Below are positions 40,644 to 48,831 of a DNA stretch of 64,000 nt, piece by piece. Origin of the DNA: Companilactobacillus ginsenosidimutans (GTDB taxonomy: Bacteria; Bacillota; Bacilli; Lactobacillales; Lactobacillaceae); the NCBI RefSeq assembly GCF_001050475.1, contig NZ_CP012034.1:620001-684000 (forward strand), given 5' to 3'. Both the position numbers and the translations under genes were made by a program. How positions within the stretch are numbered: the first letter of the stretch is position 1; every line of letters begins with the position of its first letter. The notes beneath the pieces are model-generated. The model made no database searches. It was not told the DNA's origin and saw only the letters and a list, made by a program, of their open reading frames with translations.

Positions 40644-40649
40644 ATTATA
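40644..40649 (-). promoter_or_regulatory. Predicted -10 of the rnc-smc-ftsY promoter
   Basis: Perfect TATAAT on the minus strand, 27 bases before the rnc start; the -35 region (AATTAT at 17 bases) is weak. Confidence 0.45.
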
Positions 40650-40680
40650 CTAAATTTTTACGCTGAATAATTGCATAAGT

Positions 40681-40709
40681 AAAAAAAATAAGACCATTTG
40701 GTCTTATTT
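40681..40709 (-). terminator. Intrinsic terminator of acpP
   Basis: Minus strand stem AAATAAGACC / GGTCTTATTT with a 4-base loop, then a T run. The acpP stop codon TAA lies within the first arm. Confidence 0.85.
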
Positions 40710-40946
40710 TTGATTATTTTTGATATAGTCTACTGCATCACCGACGGTTGCAATTTTTTCAGCATCCTCATCAGGGATTTCTGCACCAAACTCTTCTTCA
40801 AGTTCAAGTACAAATTCCACATAATCAATTGAGTCACCGTCAAGATCTTTAGTGAATGATGTTCCTCTAGTTAATGAGCTTTGTTCTACTTCAAATTTAT
40901 CAGCCAAAAGAGCTGTAATTTTATCAAAAATTTCTTGTTCAGACAT
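40704..40946 (-). CDS. acpP: Acyl carrier protein
   Basis: Carries growing fatty acyl chains on a 4'-phosphopantetheine arm. The 80 aa are acidic and carry the attachment Ser39 in LDGDSIDYVEF; the residue after Asp-Ser is Ile where Leu is most common. It follows plsX by 20 bases, and that phosphate acyltransferase uses acyl-ACP as its substrate. Confidence 0.95.
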   Translation of the reverse strand: MSEQEIFDKITALLADKFEVEQSSLTRGTSFTKDLDGDSIDYVEFVLELEEEFGAEIPDEDAEKIATVGDAVDYIKNNQK

Positions 40947-40966
40947 ATGCTTACTCCTATATACGA

Positions 40967-41971
40967 CTATTTGTCGCTTTGCATTTTTTCAAAATATGTA
41001 TTTGCTTTGTTTACTGTATCGTTTAGTAACATATCATAAATTTGCTTGACTGTGTAAAAAATTGTATCAACATCTGCAGCACCATGCGCTTTAACAACTG
41101 GAGATTTCAATCCTAATAACACAGCTCCACCTGCACGTGAGGTGTCAAACGTATCTTTAATGCCTTTTAGCGAAGGTGCAACAATAGCAGCACCCATTTT
41201 AGTGAAAAATCCGTTATTCATCAAGGCTTTTTTTAACTCATGCAAAATTATTCTTGCAGTTCCTTCCGTGGCCTTCAGTGCAGCGTTTCCAGTGAATCCA
41301 TCTGTAACAATTACATCAGCCACACCAGCAAGGATATCGTTTGATTCAACATTACCAATAAAGTTAATTTCTTCCGTATTTTTTAGAAGTTCATAAGCTT
41401 CTTTATGTAAGGTATCGCCTTTGTCAGCTTCACTACCATTGTTCAAAAGACCAATTCTTGGTTCTTTAATTTGTTTTACATCTTGAGCATAAATTGAACC
41501 CATCACAGCCCACTGCTGTAAATAAGTTGCTTTTGCCTCAGCATTTGCACCCACATCAAGCATATTTACACCTAGTGGTGAATTTGTTACTGGTAATGTT
41601 GGCATTAATGCTGGTCGATCAACTTGTTTGATTCTTCCGATAATAAAAATACCTGCTGCAAGAAGTGCTCCAGTGTTCCCAAGTGAGAACATAGCATCGT
41701 TTTCCCCATCTTTAACTGATCTCGCTGCACGAACCATTGAGGAATTCTTTTTAGAACGAATAGCTTTAACAGGTTCATCTGTTCCTAGAATTTCTTCATC
41801 TGTATGAACAATTGTAATGTTTTTATTGTTCTGTAATACTTCTTTTATCTTAGTTTCATCGCCATAAAGGACAAACTCTAAGTCTGACCATTCGTCACGA
41901 GCCTTTTCAATACCCTCAACTACTACCTGAGGTGCATTGTCTCCACCCATTGCGTCTACAGCTATTTTCAT
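40967..41971 (-). CDS. plsX: Phosphate acyltransferase PlsX
   Basis: Converts acyl-ACP to acyl-phosphate, the first step of phosphatidic acid synthesis in Gram-positives; PlsY and then PlsC follow. The 334 aa carry IAVDAMGGDNAPQVVVEG, MFSLGNTGALLAAG and VIVTDGFTGNAALKATEG. It lies between recG and acpP. PlsC is encoded at 17.4 kb in this window. Confidence 0.97.
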   Translation of the reverse strand: MKIAVDAMGGDNAPQVVVEGIEKARDEWSDLEFVLYGDETKIKEVLQNNKNITIVHTDEEILGTDEPVKAIRSKKNSSMVRAARSVKDGENDAMFSLGNTGALLAAGIFIIGRIKQVDRPALMPTLPVTNSPLGVNMLDVGANAEAKATYLQQWAVMGSIYAQDVKQIKEPRIGLLNNGSEADKGDTLHKEAYELLKNTEEINFIGNVESNDILAGVADVIVTDGFTGNAALKATEGTARIILHELKKALMNNGFFTKMGAAIVAPSLKGIKDTFDTSRAGGAVLLGLKSPVVKAHGAADVDTIFYTVKQIYDMLLNDTVNKANTYFEKMQSDK

Positions 41972-41983
41972 TTTTATTCCTCA

Positions 41984-44023
41984 CTAATCGAAATTATTTA
42001 GTTGTTCAAATTCAACACTTAAAAACAATTTTAACACTTTATTTTCTGGTTTTTCGATTGCATCGTCATCCTTAAATAATTGTTCAGCTTCCTGCTGAGC
42101 CGTTTCAAGAATATTAAAATCAACTATCGGATTTCCTACTTTAAAATCAGGTAATCCAGATTGCTTACTGCCTAACAAATCACCAGAGCCACGCATCTTT
42201 AAATCTTCTTCTGCTAACACAAATCCATCAGTTGTCGTCGTAAGTATTTTCATACGTTCAAGTGCAATTTCATTTTTAGGATCTGCAATCAAAATACAAT
42301 ATGACTGCTTATCTCCACGACCAACACGCCCTCTCAATTGATGTAATTGTGATAAACCGAATCGATTCGCATCATAAATCACCATGACAGTTGCATTTGG
42401 AACATCCACTCCAACTTCAATAACGGTCGTGGAAACCAAGACATCAATTTTTTGAGCACTAAAATCATCCATAACTGATTCTTTTTCATCATTGGGCATT
42501 TGACCGTGTAAAAGTCCAATTTTATATTTGGGTGCAAACAATTCATTGAACTTATCAAAAATTAATTCAGCATTCTTTAAATCAATTTTTTCAGATTCTG
42601 AAATTAATGGAGTTACCACATAAACTTGTGCATGGTCCTCAAGCTGCTTTTTAACAAAACGATACATCTGTTCAACTTTTTGACTACGTATCCAATATGT
42701 TTGAATTGGTTTTCGTCCAGATGGAAGTTCATCTATACGAGAAACATCCATATCTCCATAAGTTGTAATAGCCAGTGTTCTTGGAATTGGAGTCGCCGTC
42801 ATTGCGAGCACATCCGGATTTGGACCTTTTTCTCTTAAAGCTTTACGCTGATTAACTCCAAATCGGTGTTGTTCATCAATAACAATAAATCCTAAATTTT
42901 TAAAATTAACACTATCTTGAATTAAAGCATGTGTCCCAACAATAACATTGATCTTGCCATCGGCAATGTTTTGAGCAATTGTGTCGTGCTCCTTTTTGGT
43001 TTGAGAACCAGTTAAAATACCAACTCTTAGTTTCAAAGGCGTCAACAAATTACTAATTTTCTCAAAATGTTGTTGGGCTAATATTTCAGTTGGAGCCATA
43101 ATTGCTGCCTGAAAACCTGCAGTAACAGATGCTAGCATTGCAATCACGGCAACAATTGTTTTACCGGAGCCGACATCACCTTGTAGCAATCGATTCATGT
43201 GATGCTTGGAAGACATATCTGATAAAATTTCGTCCACAACTTTAGTTTGAGCATTCGTCAAATCAAAAGGAAGATCATTCAAGAATTCTTGGACAAACTC
43301 TCGATTATAGTCCTCTACCAATCCATCATTATCTTGTCTGTCCTTTGCTTTTACGCTTTGAATACCGCATTCAAACAAAAAGAATTCGCGAAACTTTGCA
43401 CTCCTACGTGCAACTTCACTCTCTTGCTCGTCCTTGGGAAAATGCATCCCTTTTACTATTTGTTCATCTTCCAGTAATTGATATTTTGTTCTAATTTCTA
43501 TCGGAATCACACTTACTATGTCTTGGTGATAAGTATCAAATGCTTGTTTAATTAAATTAACCAAGGTTTTCTGATGAATACTTTTATTTACTGAATAAAC
43601 CGAATCAATTGCGCCCTCTGAATGACTATCGCCAATTACTTTCATGCCTGTCAATGCACGACGATTTTGATCCCATTTTCCATAAACTGCGACTTCATTA
43701 CCAGTTTCAAATTTATCTTTAAGCCATGGTTGATTGAAAAACGTCACCATAATTGACTCATTTTCTACTAAGATTCGAACATTTAGACGGTTTTTTTTGT
43801 AACCGAAGTGCGCCACAACTGGGTCACTCGCGACAATTCCCTTTAACAAAATTTTCTCTTGATCGACTGCGTCTTCTAGACTTTTTACTTCCATGTCCTC
43901 ATACCGAAAAGGAAAATAAAATAACAAATCGTAAATTGATTTAATACCTAGTGATTCAATGGCAGTTAAACGCTTGGGTCCCACCCCAGGAAGCACAGAT
44001 ACTGGTATTTCCTGTAATTTCAT
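41984..44023 (-). CDS. recG: ATP-dependent DNA helicase RecG
   Basis: Reverses stalled replication forks and processes branched DNA. The 679 aa have an N-terminal wedge/OB domain (about 60-150), helicase motif I LLQGDVGSGKTIVA, the DEQH box (VIDEQHRFGV), ATPIPRTLA, and in the C-terminal lobe the QLRGRVGRG motif. It lies between yloV and plsX. Confidence 0.97.
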   Translation of the reverse strand: MKLQEIPVSVLPGVGPKRLTAIESLGIKSIYDLLFYFPFRYEDMEVKSLEDAVDQEKILLKGIVASDPVVAHFGYKKNRLNVRILVENESIMVTFFNQPWLKDKFETGNEVAVYGKWDQNRRALTGMKVIGDSHSEGAIDSVYSVNKSIHQKTLVNLIKQAFDTYHQDIVSVIPIEIRTKYQLLEDEQIVKGMHFPKDEQESEVARRSAKFREFFLFECGIQSVKAKDRQDNDGLVEDYNREFVQEFLNDLPFDLTNAQTKVVDEILSDMSSKHHMNRLLQGDVGSGKTIVAVIAMLASVTAGFQAAIMAPTEILAQQHFEKISNLLTPLKLRVGILTGSQTKKEHDTIAQNIADGKINVIVGTHALIQDSVNFKNLGFIVIDEQHRFGVNQRKALREKGPNPDVLAMTATPIPRTLAITTYGDMDVSRIDELPSGRKPIQTYWIRSQKVEQMYRFVKKQLEDHAQVYVVTPLISESEKIDLKNAELIFDKFNELFAPKYKIGLLHGQMPNDEKESVMDDFSAQKIDVLVSTTVIEVGVDVPNATVMVIYDANRFGLSQLHQLRGRVGRGDKQSYCILIADPKNEIALERMKILTTTTDGFVLAEEDLKMRGSGDLLGSKQSGLPDFKVGNPIVDFNILETAQQEAEQLFKDDDAIEKPENKVLKLFLSVEFEQLNNFD

Positions 44024-44053
44024 TTTATCCTCCTCAGCATTACAAGATTTAAT

Positions 44054-44083
44054 CTAAAAAAGCTAAGACTATAGTCTTAGCTT
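44054..44083 (-). terminator. Intrinsic terminator of yloV
   Basis: A 24-base perfect palindrome (AAGCTAAGAC arms) followed by TTTTAG on the minus strand, just after the yloV stop codon; the T run is short. Confidence 0.75.
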
Positions 44084-44093
44084 AATTTAAAGA

Positions 44094-45788
44094 TTATTCA
44101 ACAGCAACTAAATATGGGTAAACAGGTTGGTCACCTTGATGTATTTCCGTTTCAAGATCTTCATACTTATCTGATAAGTAATCTGAAATTGTTTGAGCAT
44201 CTTGGTCATTACCATCTTTACCAACGAGAATAGTGATAACTTCACTATCTTCATCAATCATCTTATCAAGCATTTCTTCAGTAGTTTTAACAATATCTTT
44301 ATCATCGACTTCGATTTTACCATCAACTATTCCCATGAAATGTCCCTTAGTAATTTCTAAACCGTCGATTGAAGTGTTACGAATTGCTTGAGTTACTTGT
44401 CCACTCTTAACGGTATCAAGTGAATCTTCCATGTTTTCTTGATTTTCATCAATATCAGCTTCTGGATTGAACGAAAGCATAGCTGTCATACCTTGAGAAA
44501 TTGTCTTTGTAGGAACAATTGCTACCGGAATATCAACTAATCCGGCTGCTTGCTTCGCTGCCATGACAATATTACCGTTATTTGGCAACACGATGGCACG
44601 TTTAGCATTTGAAGAATTAATTGCATCAACAATGTCGTTAGTAGAAGGATTCATTGTTTGACCACCACTAATAATATTAGTTACACCCAAACTCTTGTAT
44701 AAATCTGACAATCCTTCACCTGATGAAACTGCGATAACTGCATAGTCAACAGGTTCACTACTCTTAGTTGCAACCGCAGTAGCTGCAGGAGCGGTTTCAT
44801 CACCATCAACAATTGTTTCGTGTTGAATTCTCATATTATCAATTTTTACTTTAACAAGTGATCCGAACTTACGTCCCTCTTCCCAAACTTTTCTAGGGTA
44901 ATTGGTGTGAACATGAACCTTAACAACTTCATCGTCAGAAACAACAATTAATGAATCACCAATTGTATCCAAATAGTCTCTCATAGTGTCATTGTCAAAA
45001 GTTTCGTCAGATGTAGGATTTTGACCAAGTTCAACCATCATTTCGGTACAATATCCATTTTTAATATCTTCGTTAGTAAATTGACCTTGAACAGATTGAT
45101 GATGAGTGGCATTAACCATTTCATCCATTTCACCTTCATCAGGAGTATATTCTTCGCTCTCAGATGAAACTTCACCAGTTAAGGCTTCAAGGAATCCCTC
45201 GTAAATAAACACAAGTCCTTGTCCACCAGAATCAACAACGCCAACTTCTTTTAGGACAGGCAAAAGTGAAGGTGTCTTAGCAAGACCAACTTTTGCACCC
45301 TTTACAGCAGCTTGCATGATGACTGCAACATCTTCAGATGATTTAGTAGCATCCATTGCAGAATTTGCACCATACTTTGCAACTGTTAAAATTGTCCCTT
45401 CAACTGGCTTCATAACTGCTTTATAAGCAGTCTTAACACCGTCATCAAAGGCTTTTGCCAAATCAGCAGCAGTCAAATCATCTTTGGCTTCTATACTTTT
45501 TGAGAATCCTCTGAATAATTGTGAAGTGATAACACCTGAGTTACCACGAGCTCCCATTAACAAACCTTTTGCTAAAGCTTTTCCAAGTCGACCAACAGTA
45601 TCAGCTTCTGATTCATTAACTGATTTAAAACCACTCTGAACGGTTAAGCTCATATTTGTACCTGTATCTCCGTCAGGAACAGGGAAAACATTTAGTGAGT
45701 TAACAAATTTAGCATTTTTTTCTAGTCGATGAGCCGCAACACGGATCATGTCAGAAAATTCTTTCTTGGTAATTGTATCTATAGTCAA
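44094..45788 (-). CDS. yloV: Fatty acid kinase-like / DAK2 domain protein (YloV, FakA family)
   Basis: The 564 aa have an N-terminal DAK2 ATP-binding domain (FPVPDGDTGTNMSLTV, LMGARGNSGVITSQL, VDSGGQGLVFIYEG), a middle domain, and a C-terminal DegV-like part. In Staphylococcus FakA is the ATP-binding half of fatty acid kinase, which works with FakB (DegV) proteins to activate exogenous fatty acids. This role is inferred here. It lies next to the Asp23-like yloU, as in nearly all Firmicutes, and near plsX and acpP. Confidence 0.92.
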   Translation of the reverse strand: MTIDTITKKEFSDMIRVAAHRLEKNAKFVNSLNVFPVPDGDTGTNMSLTVQSGFKSVNESEADTVGRLGKALAKGLLMGARGNSGVITSQLFRGFSKSIEAKDDLTAADLAKAFDDGVKTAYKAVMKPVEGTILTVAKYGANSAMDATKSSEDVAVIMQAAVKGAKVGLAKTPSLLPVLKEVGVVDSGGQGLVFIYEGFLEALTGEVSSESEEYTPDEGEMDEMVNATHHQSVQGQFTNEDIKNGYCTEMMVELGQNPTSDETFDNDTMRDYLDTIGDSLIVVSDDEVVKVHVHTNYPRKVWEEGRKFGSLVKVKIDNMRIQHETIVDGDETAPAATAVATKSSEPVDYAVIAVSSGEGLSDLYKSLGVTNIISGGQTMNPSTNDIVDAINSSNAKRAIVLPNNGNIVMAAKQAAGLVDIPVAIVPTKTISQGMTAMLSFNPEADIDENQENMEDSLDTVKSGQVTQAIRNTSIDGLEITKGHFMGIVDGKIEVDDKDIVKTTEEMLDKMIDEDSEVITILVGKDGNDQDAQTISDYLSDKYEDLETEIHQGDQPVYPYLVAVE

Positions 45789-45812
45789 AATTTCTCCTCC
45801 AACCAGCGATTC

Positions 45813-46181
45813 CTATTTAATATCGTCTAAAACTTTAATTCCTTGTACATAAACATTCACAGTGCCAGCTGGTGTTCCAAGCATTGTTTCTAAATTATAT
45901 TTAACTTTTTCTTTTAAGTTCTTTGCAACTTCTGATATTTTAATACCATATCCAACAATTATATAGACATCAACGGCAAGCTTATCATCCTCTTGATGAA
46001 TAACAACTCCGCGTGAAAAGTCTTCTCGGTTTAAAATAGTATTCATACCATCACGTAGTTGATTCTTGCTTGCCATACCTACTATTCCATAGATATCTGA
46101 AGCAGCACCTCCGACAATCGATGAGACCGTACTATTCGAAATATCGATTTGACCATGCTTTGTATTAATTGTAATTGCCAT
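45813..46181 (-). CDS. yloU: Asp23/Gls24 family protein YloU
   Basis: Alkaline-shock/Asp23-family protein with GGAASDIYGIVGMASKN, VDVYIIVGYGIKISEVAKNLKEKV (about residues 66-90) and VNVYVQGIKVLD, the pattern of this family. It is associated with envelope stress and fatty acid kinase operons. Two adjacent ATGs exist; the second is chosen since AGGAGG then has seven bases of spacing. It precedes yloV by 24 bases. Confidence 0.92.
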   Translation of the reverse strand: MAITINTKHGQIDISNSTVSSIVGGAASDIYGIVGMASKNQLRDGMNTILNREDFSRGVVIHQEDDKLAVDVYIIVGYGIKISEVAKNLKEKVKYNLETMLGTPAGTVNVYVQGIKVLDDIK

Positions 46182-46220
46182 CATTGATCCTCCTAACTGG
46201 ACCGTGCTATAAACATTAAA

Positions 46221-46249
46221 ATTTTATCATAGCCAGATTTTTAATTAAA
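46221..46249 (-). promoter_or_regulatory. Predicted promoter of yloU-yloV
   Basis: Minus strand TTTAAT, 17-base spacer, TAAAAT with a TG extension. The -35 is weak. Confidence 0.4.
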
Positions 46250-46275
46250 GAAATAAGTTCACATTAATTATACTA

Positions 46276-46304
46276 TTGATTTGAGGTTCTCGTTATGGTA
46301 AGTT
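46276..46304 (+). promoter_or_regulatory. Predicted promoter of rpmB
   Basis: TTGATT, 17-base spacer, TAAGTT with TG one base before it (extended -10). The leader to rpmB would be about 45 bases. Confidence 0.5.
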
Positions 46305-46354
46305 ATTTAGGTGATATTTTAAAGAAAAACATGTAGCCAAAGGAGGTCGGTCCC

Positions 46355-46540
46355 ATGGCAAAAGATATTATTACAGGCCGTAAGACTGTGTTCGGTAACA
46401 AACGTTCACATGCTCTTAATCAATCAAAACGTTCTTGGAAGCCAAATTTGCAAAAAGTTCGTATTTTAGTTGATGGTAAACCTAAACGCGTTTGGGTTTC
46501 AGCAAGAGCTTTGAAATCAGGAAAAGTTACTCGTGTATAA
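46355..46540 (+). CDS. rpmB: Ribosomal protein L28
   Basis: 50S subunit protein of 61 aa, highly basic; the [20 protein letters not shown] region and [20 protein letters not shown] are typical. It has no Cys-x-x-Cys zinc motif, so it is the zinc-independent form. AAAGGAGGTCGGTCCC precedes the ATG. One of the few plus-strand genes; the gene order rpmB / yloU / yloV is conserved in Firmicutes. Confidence 0.97.
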   Translation: MAKDIITGRKTVFGNKRSHALNQSKRSWKPNLQKVRILVDGKPKRVWVSARALKSGKVTRV

Positions 46541-46551
46541 TTTAATCATCT

Positions 46552-46587
46552 AAAAAAGACTAACATTTTTAATGTTAGTCTTTTTTT
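46552..46587. terminator. Bidirectional terminator between rpmB and thiN
   Basis: A 13-bp stem (AAAGACTAACATT with AATGTTAGTCTTT, 3-base loop) with A and T runs on the two sides. The thiN stop codon lies inside the stem. Confidence 0.88.
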
Positions 46588-47249
46588 GTGCTTCGCTTAT
46601 CTCGACTTTGAATGACGGCAATAATGCCACTTTCAAAGTTAAAATCTATTGTGTCCTCTACAAATTCATTTGAGGCCCAACTAATCGCATGTGTGGCATT
46701 GAAATTTTTCAAAGTATATTTCGCATCTACAATATTCAAATTGGCCACTGGACCAAGATGAACGAATGCTACATACTTCATCCCACTTTCATGGTAAACA
46801 GTGTAATTACCAGGTCTGAAAAAGCGAATCGTGTTAGTGGCTGACTTGAAATACATCTTGTCATAGAAATCTTTAAAACGACTATCAAATGGCAAATATA
46901 AATTTGCTAAGAAATGGTCTATCCGACCACCTGTTGCGCCATAAACATAATATTGTTCAGGATTAAATTTTTCATGTGCCGCTAAAATTGTTAATTGGGC
47001 ATCGGTATCATCCTTTTCAGGAGGATACTTTCTAAAATCAGGAATGTTCTTTTTTAAAAGCTTTTGTTCCTTTTGATTAATTGAATCGAAATCACCGATT
47101 GCAATCTCTGGCATAATGCCATGTGAAATTAAGTATAAATTACCTCTGTCAGCGCCCACCCACTTACCGGGTATAATTGATGCATTGTTTAGTAATTCGT
47201 TGGGATACTCGCTGGTAGGGCCTCCTAATAGGATATTTACTCTCTTCAT
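46575..47249 (-). CDS. thiN: Thiamine pyrophosphokinase
   Basis: Makes thiamine diphosphate from thiamine and ATP. The 224 aa show WVGADRGNLYLI, AIGDFDSIN, YPPEKDDTDAQLT and YGATGGRIDHFLANL, the family core. It starts one base after rpe ends. ThiN would allow use of salvaged thiamine and supplies the cofactor of transketolase-type enzymes. Confidence 0.95.
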   Translation of the reverse strand: MKRVNILLGGPTSEYPNELLNNASIIPGKWVGADRGNLYLISHGIMPEIAIGDFDSINQKEQKLLKKNIPDFRKYPPEKDDTDAQLTILAAHEKFNPEQYYVYGATGGRIDHFLANLYLPFDSRFKDFYDKMYFKSATNTIRFFRPGNYTVYHESGMKYVAFVHLGPVANLNIVDAKYTLKNFNATHAISWASNEFVEDTIDFNFESGIIAVIQSRDKRSTKKD

Positions 47250-47250
47250 T

Positions 47251-47922
47251 CTAATCTTCCGCTAGTTTCCTAAGATTTTGGATTTTATCTGAAAATTCAG
47301 ACTCTCCTTCTCCACCAAATAGATATGAGCCGGCAACAAAGATATCTGCCCCTGCTTCAGAACATTGTTGAATAGTCTCATCATTAATTCCACCATCAAC
47401 CTCGATTGTAAAATTATCGTCTTCAGTTGTTTGACGCAATTGATCTAATCTTTCAATCTTTTTGAGCATACCTGGCATGAATTTCTGTCCACCAAATCCA
47501 GGATTAACAGTCATAACTAAAATTTGATCGATGATTGGGAATAAATATTTTACATTCTCTAATGGAGTACCAGGATTAACAACAACTCCGGCCTTTGCTC
47601 CTAGACTTTTTACCAATTCAATTGAACGATAAATATGATTCGTGCTCTCAGTATGAATTAATACTGTGTCGGCACCTGCATCAACAACTGGTTTAATGTA
47701 TTGATCTGGATTATCAACCATCATGTGTACATCCAATGGCTTATCAGTAATACTTCTCATACCAGCAACAACGCTGGGGCTAAATGACATGTTAGGAACA
47801 AAATGTCCGTCCATGATATCAATGTGGAACAAATCTGCTCCAGCCTTTTCGGCGATTTTAACATCTCTTTCAAGGTTCATAATGTCTGCAGATAGTATAG
47901 ATGGTGCAATCTTCTTTGTCAT
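47251..47922 (-). CDS. rpe: Ribulose-phosphate 3-epimerase
   Basis: Pentose phosphate pathway enzyme of TIM-barrel fold. The 223 aa have IAPSILSADIMNL, the metal-binding FHIDIMDGHFVPN, LDVHMMVDNP, VMTVNPGFGGQKF and VDGGINDETI. It lies between rsgA and thiN. Confidence 0.98.
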   Translation of the reverse strand: MTKKIAPSILSADIMNLERDVKIAEKAGADLFHIDIMDGHFVPNMSFSPSVVAGMRSITDKPLDVHMMVDNPDQYIKPVVDAGADTVLIHTESTNHIYRSIELVKSLGAKAGVVVNPGTPLENVKYLFPIIDQILVMTVNPGFGGQKFMPGMLKKIERLDQLRQTTEDDNFTIEVDGGINDETIQQCSEAGADIFVAGSYLFGGEGESEFSDKIQNLRKLAED

Positions 47923-47934
47923 ATTATTCGCTCC

Positions 47935-48825
47935 TTAATATCGTTTTTTGTATGAATTGATTTCATTCAAAAAGTATAAATAATTATCGTATCTACTCTT
48001 CATAATCTTACCAGAATCAACCATCTCTTTAACTTTACAACCTGGTTCATTAACGTGTCGGCAACCTCTAAATTGACACTCAGAACTATATTTAACAAAT
48101 TCAGGGAAAAGAGTTGGTAACTCATCTTTATCAATATCAATTAGTTCAAGTGATGAAAATCCTGGTGTATCAGCAACTAAACCGCCTGAAATTTCAAATA
48201 GTGAAACTTGTCTAGTTGTATGTTTACCACGATTCAAAGTTTGTGAGATTGCCGCTGTGGCAATTGCTAGTTCCGGATCGATATGGTTCAAAAGTGTTGA
48301 CTTACCAGCACCAGATTGTCCAGTGAATACTGTGACCTTATCCGCAAAGTGCTCTTGTAATCTTTGAACTTGTTGTGGATTGTAGTTGTCTTTGTCATCA
48401 AAAATGACATAGTCAGCTTCATAGTATCCTTCCAACTGCTCACTTATTTTCGCATAAGCATCTTCATCAATCATGTCCGTTTTAGTGAGATAAATTAATG
48501 GTTCGATATCATTGTGCTCAATATTCACTAAGATTTTATCAAGTAAATTACTTGAAAACTTTGGCTCAACAGCAGACGTCACGACGATTGCTTGATCGAC
48601 ATTTGCAATTGGTGGTCTCACCAAACTGTTATTTCTAGGCAAAAGTTCCAAGATGTAGCCCAAATCACCACTATCATCATAGGCAACCATGTCTCCAACA
48701 ATCGGCTTAATGCCCCGTTTTCTGAAATTACCTCTTGCTCTTGTACGAACTAATTTTTCACTTTCATTATCAATAACGTCATAGAAACCACTTATTGATT
48801 TAATAATTCTTCCGTGTTTGATCAT
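47935..48825 (-). CDS. rsgA: Ribosome small subunit-dependent GTPase RsgA
   Basis: Late 30S assembly GTPase with circularly permuted G motifs: an N-terminal OB fold, G4 (YLTKTD), then G1 GQSGAGKS (169-176), G3 DTPGFSS, and a C-terminal zinc site with Cys-x4-Cys-x-His and a further Cys (CQFRGCRHVNEPGC). Length 296 aa is normal. It follows prkC by six bases, the usual linkage of a ribosome assembly GTPase with the PASTA kinase. Confidence 0.97.
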   Translation of the reverse strand: MIKHGRIIKSISGFYDVIDNESEKLVRTRARGNFRKRGIKPIVGDMVAYDDSGDLGYILELLPRNNSLVRPPIANVDQAIVVTSAVEPKFSSNLLDKILVNIEHNDIEPLIYLTKTDMIDEDAYAKISEQLEGYYEADYVIFDDKDNYNPQQVQRLQEHFADKVTVFTGQSGAGKSTLLNHIDPELAIATAAISQTLNRGKHTTRQVSLFEISGGLVADTPGFSSLELIDIDKDELPTLFPEFVKYSSECQFRGCRHVNEPGCKVKEMVDSGKIMKSRYDNYLYFLNEINSYKKRY

Positions 48826-48831
48826 TGGATT

